Source: Auxenochlorella pyrenoidosa
Lineage: Eukaryota > Chlorophyta > Trebouxiophyceae > Chlorellales > Chlorellaceae
Reading direction: 5' to 3'
Assembly: GCA_001430745.1 (NCBI GenBank)
Contig: KQ482066.1
Location: forward strand, 750,981-761,582
DNA length: 10,602 nt
Part shown: positions 1 to 6,569 of the stretch, piece after piece
Layout: each line of letters opens with the position of its first letter
Numbering within the stretch: the stretch's first letter is position 1
Translations under genes and position numbers: made by a program
Notes under the pieces: model-generated
What the model saw: only the letters and a program-made list of their open reading frames with translations
Database searches by the model: none
Told to the model about the DNA's origin: nothing

Positions 1-52
1 AACACACACACGCGCGCGCACACACACACAGCCCCCCCCCCCCCCCCCCCAG
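1..52 (+). other. 3' end of an intron of the CBS-domain gene, with CA/CG microsatellite and poly-C tract
   Basis: The window opens inside an intron. Bases 1-30 are alternating CA/CG dinucleotides, bases 32-50 are an uninterrupted run of 19 C, and the acceptor AG is at 51-52. The C-run stands where a polypyrimidine tract is expected. The donor is outside the window. The exon that follows opens in phase 0. Confidence 0.75.
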
Positions 53-217
53 GTGATGACCCAGCGCAAGTTCCACCGTGTGCCGGTGGTGGCCGACGAC
101 GGCAGCACTATTGCGGGCATCGTCACGCGCACCGACATCTTCTGGGCGCTGACGCAGACCGACCAGGAGGCCGAGGACGGCGCCTCCTACTTTGCAGAGC
201 ACGGCCTGGACATGTGA
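53..217 (+). CDS. CBS-domain protein, last exon (partial)
   Basis: This is the final coding exon of a gene that starts upstream of the window. It gives 54 residues and then TGA at 215-217. The first half reads VMTQRKFHRVPVVADDGST followed by IAGIVTRTDIFWAL, the usual last strand-helix unit of a CBS domain: a hydrophobic VPVV strand, an acidic turn with glycine, then GIVTRTDI with the Thr/Asp pair that often contacts the ribose and phosphate of bound adenine nucleotides. A short acidic tail follows and ends in HGLDM. CBS pairs commonly sense AMP, ATP or SAM, as stand-alone redox or energy sensors or attached to channels and enzymes. Which of these this gene is cannot be told from one exon. No membrane segment or enzyme domain is visible. 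Assignment to the CBS family is firm; function is open. Confidence 0.8.
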   Translation: MMTQRKFHRVPVVADDGSTIAGIVTRTDIFWALTQTDQEAEDGASYFAEHGLDM

Positions 218-616
218 GCTGCCCCAGCGCAGCCGACGTGCGCCAGAGCTGCGCGCGTCGACGGCTCACTGCGCCTGCTGGTGCGCAAAAATGCAAGCCA
301 GCGGTCCTGCTTAGACAGCTACCCTGGAGAAGGCAGAGCGCCACATGTAGTATGAATGAACGATTTTCTTGCTGCGGCAGCACAATGCTTGCAAACCCGG
401 CATGTCGATCCTGCCACAAAACATGAGTGCCCGCTAATCAACCCCCGCATGAACACGTAGGATTGGCGCTGTCTGCCATGTGCATGCCTGCTGCACTTGG
501 GCTGGAATCCAGTATTTTTTGCACTTTTATTCGCGCGTCTGCTGTGTTGTCTTGCAGTTTTTCCCTAATTTTCCCTATGGACGAGTGATACCACTGCAAC
601 TCTTCGCACTCTGTAA
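218..616 (+). other. 3' UTR of the CBS-domain gene
   Basis: About 400 nt follow the stop codon with no credible coding exon. Base composition becomes visibly more AT-rich towards 480-620, as is usual for UTRs in GC-rich algae. The end is set by TGTAA at 612-616. Small open frames here (for example 214-426) have no coding character. Confidence 0.55.
612..616 (+). terminator. Polyadenylation element TGTAA for the CBS-domain gene
   Basis: TGTAA is the established near-upstream poly(A) signal of chlorophyte green algae, normally 10-20 nt before cleavage. It is the first + strand copy after the stop at 217, and no other TGTAA was noticed before the next gene. Cleavage would be expected at about 626-640. 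Confidence 0.6.
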
Positions 617-958
617 ATTAACCTTCTTGAAGCTTCTCGAGGGTCGTTAAACCTGAACTGAAGTTCCTCGGGATGTACTTGCAAAAGCGGTACATTGCCG
701 ACTGCAGGCGCGCTGGTTTCTCTCTCTTTCTGCACAGCCAGCGCTGCAGCATGGAAACTGGGAGAACCTGAAACTTAAATTGTTTGCTCAATGTTTGAAG
801 AACTGGAGCAAACTGTCTGAGTGCAGATGTATAACGGGTGGTGAATGAGCAAGAATAGAAGGGACGCACGCTCTCAAGGCGCCGGCGCCTGGTTTGACCG
901 CCATGTTTGCTGCCCTTCGCCTGTCACTTGCTGCTCGATTCCTTCTACAGACTCCGTT
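617..958 (+). promoter_or_regulatory. Upstream region of the coiled-coil gene (promoter and 5' UTR)
   Basis: This 340-nt stretch between the CBS poly(A) signal and the preferred ATG at 959 has no convincing coding exon. A weak TATA-like string, TATAAC, lies at 830-835. If used it would place transcription start near 860, downstream of the alternative in-frame ATG at 845, which favours the ATG at 959. A pyrimidine-rich stretch ending in TTCTACAG at 943-950 could also be the acceptor of a 5' UTR intron. Both readings are inferences. Confidence 0.35.
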
Positions 959-3900
959 ATGGAGATCCTTTTGCCTGAAGACTACTTCTTGCCGAAACTT
1001 CAACTCCGCCCGGCGACGGCAAAGCAAGAGCACTCGCAAAGCCGCCCAGGCAGCCCAGCAGCGCTAGAAGAGTCGCGGTCGCCCAAGCGGCGAGGGCTGA
1101 ATTGGAGAGGGCGCTTGGCCGCGAATCTTAGCGGTGGCGGCAGCGGCAGCGACAGCGAGTTGGGCAGCAACGCCGGCAGCGATGCCAGCGGCAGTCCCCC
1201 AGAGCGGCCGTTCCTCCTGGCACGGTACGCCGATGCGTATTCTGATGCATCGAGCTCAGAAACAGACAGTCCTGTCTCTGCCGGCATGACGCTTCTGGAT
1301 CCCAGCAGCATCCACGTCTCTGCGACGCCCTCCACTGGGCTGCTGCCTCGAGGCAGGGACAACCACAGCAGCAGCAGTGGCAGTCCGGACATGCGCGACA
1401 CCAGTCAAAGCAATACCGCCACACTGCCCGCTCAGTGGAGCAGTGCACCGCAGCAGCAAGTCGAGGCCTCGGAGGCAACAGTGCAGGCTTTGGGTGCAGT
1501 GCAACATTTTGCAGGTCAGAGCAGCGTGGACTGGGCAGGGCGGCAGCAGTACGAGCGGGAGAGCGAGGCCAAGCCGGCAGCGCTGCGGCAGGAGCTGCAC
1601 AGGGATGCAGTCGCAGCAGCAAAAGAGACCGCAGCTCAGGCGTCGCTAGGTGAGAGAAGAGCTGAGGCGGTCACAGTTGCATGTCGACATAGTTGGGGAA
1701 GGATGCTTCTTGCCATCACACCAATTGGTGTGATGGATGCCAACGTTCCCTCTCAACCTCCCACTGCCCTTGACAGGCTCCGAGCTGCGACGGCTGGAGC
1801 AGCAGCTGGCAGAGCAGGAGATGCTACTGCAGGTAGGCTTTCCTATGTAGCTTCTGCTATGTGTTGCTGAAGCTGGATTGTTTTTGCTTTCAACTATGGC
1901 AGCCCACAAATTAAAGTACTCATTCGCACCAAGCACCCAGCTCTGCTGTTGCAGGCCTACAAGGCCGAAAATGAGATGGCAGCTGAGCGCCTGCGCGTGC
2001 AGGCAGCAGACCACAAGCGCTGCATGTCGGAGCGGGATCAGCAGGTGGCTGAGCTGCAGCAGGCGTTCATGCAGGCGCAAGAGCGGGCACGGCAGCCGCC
2101 CACCACTCCAGCAGCAGATGCTGCCCGCCTGCAGGAGGTGCTGCGCCTGCAGGCGGACCTGCAAAGCGTGCAGGCAGCAGCGGAGCGGCGTGAGCGTGAG
2201 CTGCTGCAGCAGGTGGGCCTGGGTAGCACGGGATGGCGCCAGGTACTGCTTGGATGTGCTCAGGGCTCATTTGATGTGTTTGCTGAAGCATCTGCTGTAC
2301 AACTGGTAACGTGGAGAATACAACCGCATCCTTGCATTTCATGAACACTGGTTTTGTAGAGCATGTCATTCGATGATTTATGGTTCATGAACTGGCTGTT
2401 GCGCAGGTCGAAGAGCAGCGGTCTGAGAAGCAGGCTGCCCAGCATGCAGCAGAGGCCGAGAGTGCTGCATTGCAGCAGGCGCAGCAGCAGCTGGCAGACA
2501 GCGACAACCTGGTGCGGCAGCAGGCTCGAGTGATTTCCCAGCTTGAGCAGCAGCTGCTGGTGCAGGATGCTTGCAGCACGCTCGCAGCCCCTCCAGCCAG
2601 CAACAGCGCTCATCAACAGCAGTTTGGGCAGCTGCAAAATGCCTCTGCCTTGGCGCAGAGGGAAGTGCAGGCAGAAAGGACCTCAGGCAGTGCCACTGAC
2701 CACCAGCACCAGCTCAGGGAGCTGCAGGCACAGCTGGAACGGCAACAAGAAGCGCTGGCGCTCAAGGAAGAGCAGCATCAGCGGCAGATCAGGCAGCTGC
2801 AGCGCGAGCATGAGCGCCTGCGCGTAGTCGAGGGGATCCGGTGCGGCCGTAGTGTGGGCTAGCTGGGCGGGCTCCGTGTGTGCATGCTCGCTGTTACCCC
2901 ACAACTCATTTCTGCTGTGCACCACTGCTGTCAACACATTCTCCTGCTGACCCCTACCTCTCTGGTGTATTGCAACACCTTTTGCAGGGCTGCCAGCAAG
3001 TCCAGTGCAGCACGCATGCGCGAGCTGGAGCAACAGCTGGTGCAGCAGCAGGAGGCATCTGCACGCAAGCTGCGCCTGCTGGAATGCAAGCTGAAGGTGG
3101 GGTGTGGCCAGGTTGTAGGCAAGGTAGCACTGAAGCAGAGGCAGAGGGAGGAAGCACAGTTTGTAGCTGAATGATTGAGCAGACGCTTCCGCATGCGGCA
3201 GGCTGGCAGAAACGTTGGCACCTTTCATAGTCACAAGACAAGAGACATGCATCTTGCTTGCCTGCAGGAGGCCAGTACCAGTGGCAAGGGCACGCAGATG
3301 GCGCTGCGGCCGGGCACCAGCAGCAGGCAGCCTGCCCCTGGACCCTCCAACGCACCGGCGCGCTTTGTGGGCAAGGCTGCTGCACAGCATGAGGAGTTGC
3401 GTGCTGCCAACGTGCAGCTGCAGCAGAAGGAGCAGCGAGTGCGGCGGCTGGAGAGTGAGCTGGCACAGCGGGAGGGACAGCTGGCGGCCCTGGAGCGACG
3501 GGCCAGCCATGCTGATGCACGAGCAAACGAGGCAGCCGAGCGGGAGGCAGCAGCGCAGGCTGGGGCGGAGGCAGCCAAGGAGGAGGCGGCAGCAGCCAGG
3601 GCAGAGGCAGCCGCTCTGCGGCAGACGGTCGAAGAGGTGACGGCTGCCAACCAAGGCCTGCAAACGCAGGCATGCCAGGCAACAATGTTGCAGCAGCAGC
3701 TTGCGGCGCAGAAGGAGGAACTGGCAGGACTGCGCAGGGCTGAGGCCGCCCTGGCTGCGCTGCAGCAAGCGCAGGCAGAGCAAGCCGCTGCGGCTCAGCG
3801 AGAGATGATGTCCGCCACAGAACAGGCCCGGCAGGCAGGGCAGGCAGCGGCGGCAGCCGAGTGGCGCACACGGCTGGAGGCGGCAGAGGCCGATGCAGCG

Positions 3901-4572
3901 CAGTGGCGAGCCAACGTGGGTCGGCTCGAGGCTGACCTGAGGAGAGCACGTGCAGGGCTGCCCTGGGCGCCCAGCGCCGCAGACTATGCAGCTCTGGAGA
4001 GGCGCATGCTGGAGGTGGAGGCGGCAGCGCAGCGCCGAGAGGCACGCTGGCGGGACCTGGCAGAGGCCGCGGCAGTCGAGGCGGCGGCACGACAGGAGCA
4101 GCTGGCGCACAGCTATGAGCAAGCGTTGGCTGTCAAGGAACATGAAGTCGGGGAGTTTCGAAGGCAGCTGGACAGCCTGCTGGCAGCAGTGCGGCTGCTG
4201 CATGCAGCTGGACCGCTCTCGCGAATCGCTCCCGTGAATTCAGGAGGCTGCCCACACACACACAGCCTTCCAAATCCTGGCCCTGTCTTTTCCTGAAGGT
4301 ACCCTGATAAGATTCCTTTTTTTTGCTCAGTGGTGTCGCAAGATGAAACAACTGGCAACACGTCTTCGCAAGGCAGGGGGAAAGCACAGGCTGCATGCAA
4401 GGTCAGGAGGTTGGGAATGGGATCTTTTTGACCTGGTCCTCTTGGCAGCTACATTCAGCACCTGCGTCTCTACCGACTGCTACAGCTCAGGTTGCAGCAG
4501 GATCCGTGCCAACCACCAGCTCAGCGAGTGGCATTAGCGCCTGCAGCGGAGGGGCCAGAAGTGCATGTTTGA
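959..4572 (+). CDS. Long Ala/Gln-rich coiled-coil protein, possibly CEP162-like (8 exons)
   Basis: Modelled exons: 959-1649, 1777-1832, 1955-2212, 2407-2840, 2988-3096, 3268-4233, 4331-4401, 4449-4572, total 2709 nt, 902 aa; all phases agree. The first 190 residues are disordered, Ser/Gly/Pro-rich, with a basic SPKRRG patch near 41. From about 190 to 830 the protein is almost continuous heptad coiled coil rich in Gln, Glu, Ala and Leu. No signal peptide or membrane segment is seen. Residues 749-827 (Pro-Ser..DYAALE..MLEVEAA..RRE..W, then KEHEVGEFRRQLDSLLAAVR) resemble the conserved C-terminal block of CEP162, an axonemal/transition-zone protein; this is from memory and tentative. Exons 2 to 6 are well supported. 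Less sure: the start (845 is also in frame and gives 940 aa), donor 4234, and the 47-nt last intron. Without splicing at 4234 the frame stops at 4296. Reading through the last intron gives a stop at 4537. Confidence 0.72.
1650..1776 (+). other. Intron 1 of the coiled-coil gene, carrying palindromes
   Basis: Donor GTGAGA at 1650 and acceptor ACAG ending at 1776 join phase-1 exons and restore a leucine heptad (ASLG then SELRRLEQQLAEQE). The 127-nt intron contains a perfect 24-nt palindrome at 1713-1736 and a perfect 10-nt palindrome, ATGTCGACAT, at 1681-1690. Confidence 0.75.
1713..1736. repeat. Perfect 24-nt palindrome inside an intron
   Basis: Each half is 12 nt (CCATCACACCAA and its exact reverse complement) with no spacer; I checked all 12 pairs. 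In RNA it could form a stem with a small loop; in DNA a short cruciform or a dimeric protein site. It lies wholly within intron 1 of the coiled-coil gene, about 40 nt before the acceptor. Confidence 0.9.
4521..4572. other. Tail-to-tail overlap of two convergent genes
   Basis: The last exon of the coiled-coil gene (+, to 4572) runs over the last LEA exon (-, 4521-4540) and into the final LEA intron (from 4541). Coding-on-coding overlap is 20 nt. It holds whether the + gene stops at 4572 or, with the last intron retained, at 4537; it disappears if the + gene stops at 4296. No TGTAA was seen in the expected place for either gene. Confidence 0.5.
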
Positions 4573-5900
4573 GTTTGGGCACGAGCCGGTGCACTTTGAC
4601 AGAGGCAAGGTCACAGCAAACAGGGAAGACATGGTCTGATCGGCACTTGTGTTGTACCGGACGCTCACCAGGGCGGGTGGCCTCGTCAGCGCGGTGCTTG
4701 GCAGACTGCAGCATGGGTAGCAAAGCCCAGGTGTGCATCATTCAGGACACGCAAGGAGCAGGGTTTTGCTGCCTGGGCTGCCGGTCGCAGGCAGCTGTTT
4801 GCACAACTCATGCAGCTGCACATGTGCGGGTGCAGAAGTCGAGCAGCAGAGCGATTGGACGGTCTGAAGAAGACCTGGCGCCTCCCTGTGTCTACCTGCA
4901 TGGTATCCTGCGCAGAGTGCTTGGCCTGGTCAATGCCCTCGCCTGCAAAAAGGCAAACGGAGGCAAACAGAATGGTGGCAGGTTCCACGTGAACCATACA
5001 GGCAAGGCGGAGGCGCCATGGCACTGCCACCCCAAGCAGTGTTGCGGTTCCACGGCGCTCACCTGCGCGGTGCTGCATCTCGGCAGCCTTGCCCTTGGCC
5101 TGCAGGATCAAGGGTCAAAGGGCAGTGTGTGGGTCTGGTCAAACAGCAGGTTGAATGGATGGATGCCTGCATGGATGCCATGCAGGCAAGGGAGCGGGGC
5201 AGAGCGGGAGCCGCACCTGCTCCATCATCCCGCCGCTCCGGTCCTGCGCCTGTGCGCCCTTCTCCTGAGCCATGCCAGTCACCTGCAGCAGAGGGGGAGG
5301 CAGCGTGGGAGAGTGCAGAGGTCTGCACAGGCGGGCAGCTGGCGCTTCACCTACAGATGCGCCCTGGAGCAGCAAGCTGCAGCCGCGGCGGGGGGAAGGC
5401 TTCCCTCGGCCCAGCAGCTCCTCCCGGCCAAACTGCTCCTCCTCACCTCGCCAGCCTTCTGCTTGGCGGCCTCAAAGGTCTCTGCGGCCCTGTCGCGGGC
5501 GGAGGCGGCGGCCTCGGAGATCTGAAGGGAGAGGATGGCCAGGAGCAGGGAGGGTGGGTTGGAGTCGGTCGTTTGGCATTGTAGGCTTTGTGTGCGCAGG
5601 GGCAACAGAGTGGGCAGGCGGCGGACAAGGCGGCGGCCGGCGGCAGGGCAAGCTAGGCCAGAGCAAGGGTTCTGCAGCTGTGATGCGCCTCGTTCGGCAT
5701 GTAAAGCCATCAAGAACAGAATGCAAGGCAGGCAGTCGCAGGAAAGAGGAGACACTGGCAGGCTCGCGCGCACAGCGGTGACTGGGCAGTGCGCCCCGCC
5801 GCGCAACCTCTCACTGCCCTTTTCAGCCCCTCGGACACCGCTGATCCCCCCCCAACCTCTGCACCTGCTCCGAAATGGGCTTGCCGGGCTGCTGGGACAT
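4521..5900 (-). CDS. LEA group 3 (LEA_4-like) hydrophilic stress protein, 7 small exons
   Basis: Modelled exons on the - strand: 5900-5865, 5521-5447, 5282-5217, 5099-5063, 4942-4896, 4705-4669, 4540-4521, total 318 nt, 105 aa. Phases agree throughout and every intron is GT..CAG. The protein starts MSQQPGKPISEQ, is strongly hydrophilic, Ala/Lys/Glu/Gln-rich, has no Cys or Trp, and ends DEATRPGANATR. Residues 27-37, TFEAAKQKAGE, nearly match the classic 11-residue LEA_4 repeat (TAEAAKQKAGE), and related Ala-Lys helices continue to about residue 97. LEA_4 proteins are disordered in water, become amphipathic helices on drying or freezing, and protect enzymes and membranes. No transit peptide is evident, so a cytosolic location is inferred. 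Induction by cold or drying is a family expectation, not seen here. The family call is strong; the shortest last exon (20 nt) is the least certain. Confidence 0.8.
5100..5216 (-). other. LEA gene intron 4 with a perfect hairpin
   Basis: This 117-nt intron lies between the exon ending GGMMEQ and the exon starting AKGKAAE. Donor GTGCGG and acceptor CTGCAG fit phase 0. Inside it, 5165-5174 and 5178-5187 are exact reverse complements. Confidence 0.7.
5165..5187. repeat. Perfect 10-bp inverted repeat with 3-nt loop
   Basis: GCCTGCATGG at 5165-5174 pairs exactly with CCATGCAGGC at 5178-5187 around the loop ATG. Just upstream are three spaced ATGG units (5156-5174), so slippage may have created it. 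It is intronic for the LEA gene. Confidence 0.85.
5522..5864 (-). other. LEA gene intron 1
   Basis: This is the longest LEA intron (343 nt), directly after the 12-codon first exon. Donor GTGCAG at 5864 and acceptor TTCAG ending at 5522 give phase 0. It is G/C-rich with GGC clusters (about 5610-5645) and no recognised gene inside. Long first introns often hold control elements; no specific one is recognised here. Confidence 0.6.
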
Positions 5901-5909
5901 GGTTTGAAA

Positions 5910-5930
5910 GTCGCTGGAAGGTCGCTGAAG
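5910..5930. repeat. Short tandem repeat in the LEA 5' UTR
   Basis: GTCGCTGGAAG (5910-5920) is followed directly by GTCGCTGAAG (5921-5930), a near-exact tandem duplication 10 nt before the LEA start codon. It belongs to the presumed 5' UTR. Confidence 0.7.
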
Positions 5931-6241
5931 GTGCGGGTGGGTGTGCTGGAGCAAGTGTGCACAGGTGTGGCTGATGCAACCGGGTGAGAATGAGAAGAAT
6001 GGAGGCAGACAAGCCCTTAAGAAGGGAAGTTGGCAAGCTTGTGCTTTGCATGAGGAGCGCAGGTGCCCACGCAGCTACGCGTCATGCAGCTTCCCTTCCA
6101 TGCCGCTGCATATCCCATTGCCAGCTTGCCCCTGCTGCTGACCCATTGCCCGTGATTTGTGCTGACCCACTGTGAAAAACACCATGCTATTCTCTGAGCA
6201 CACAGCAACTGCAAGGGAGTCCGGCAATAGAGCAGTGGTGC

Positions 6242-6274
6242 CACTGGCGGCCAGCGGCAATTGGCCGCCAAGTG
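6242..6274. repeat. Inverted repeat (12-bp stem, one bulge, 8-nt loop)
   Basis: CACTGGCGGCCA at 6242-6253 pairs with TGGCCGCCAAGTG at 6262-6274, with one extra A in the right arm and an 8-nt loop. It lies between the uL1 3' end and the LEA start, so it could act as a DNA element upstream of LEA. Nothing marks it as a transposon end. Confidence 0.8.
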
Positions 6275-6403
6275 CTGCTCAGCATGGCAGGGTTCATCCC
6301 AACCCGTTTGTATGCTGGACAATGTGTTCCTACGATGGGCCTTTTAAGCAGCACCAGGTGTTCAGGCGATGGGCTGTGCAAAGCGGCACGCGCCGCCGCA
6401 GCC

Positions 6404-6423
6404 GGATCTGCCGGGATCTGCCG
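6404..6423. repeat. Tandem 10-bp duplication
   Basis: GGATCTGCCG occurs twice head to tail at 6404-6413 and 6414-6423. It is a simple duplication in the spacer just beyond the uL1 poly(A) site. Confidence 0.75.
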
Positions 6424-6509
6424 CCCACCTCTCGCAGTCCTGTCGACTCCCCCAGCAGGCAGACCTGGTTGACAGCCACCTCACCAGGCGCTGTGCGCAA
6501 GGCAATGAT

Positions 6510-6514
6510 TTACA
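6510..6514 (-). terminator. Polyadenylation element TGTAA for the uL1 gene
   Basis: On the - strand TGTAA reads from 6514 to 6510, 56 nt past the TGA at 6572-6570. Position and sequence fit the chlorophyte poly(A) signal well; cleavage would be near 6490-6500. Confidence 0.75.
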
Positions 6515-6569
6515 CTGCAGGATAGAAGTTCGTACGAGTATGGCAGCAGCAGCGCAGCGCCGCTGCCGC

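Larger units (their letters stand above)
5901..6509 (-). promoter_or_regulatory. Spacer upstream of the LEA gene (its presumed promoter and 5' UTR)
   Basis: About 600 nt lie between the LEA start codon (5900) and the poly(A) signal of the upstream uL1 gene (6510-6514), both on the - strand. No exon with family similarity or good splice phases was found; open frames here such as 6172-6525 on + look random. Visible structure: a near-perfect inverted repeat at 6242-6274, a tandem 10-mer GGATCTGCCG at 6404-6423, and the short hairpin CCCTTAAGAAGGG near 6014. No clear TATA box. Confidence 0.45.

Noticed and set aside
845..958. N-terminal extension of the coiled-coil protein from ATG 845
   Set aside because: In frame and possible, but the TATA-like string is only 10 nt upstream, and a likely acceptor (TTCTACAG) lies between 845 and 959. 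Kept as an alternative, not the main model.
2954..4090. 378-codon Pro/Ala-rich open frame on the - strand
   Set aside because: Another shadow of the same coiled-coil exon; the composition comes from reading GCA/GCG and GAG codons backwards.
2683..4203. 506-codon open frame on the - strand
   Set aside because: It is the shadow of the coiled-coil exons. Its Leu/Cys/Gln/His-rich text is what CAG/GAG-rich coding gives on the opposite strand, and it runs across well-supported introns of the + gene.
5351..5376. Possible 26-nt cassette exon in LEA intron 2
   Set aside because: It has CTGCAG before and GTGAAG after, but 26 nt would shift the frame and break the following LEA exons. It could at most be a regulatory exon; nothing shows it is used.
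5700..5704. TGTAA on the + strand as poly(A) site of the coiled-coil gene
   Set aside because: It lies more than 1.1 kb past the stop and inside the LEA gene's first intron; a chance match is more likely.
6172..6525. 117-codon + frame between LEA and uL1
   Set aside because: No family resemblance, mixed composition, and it crosses the uL1 poly(A) signal; treated as spacer.
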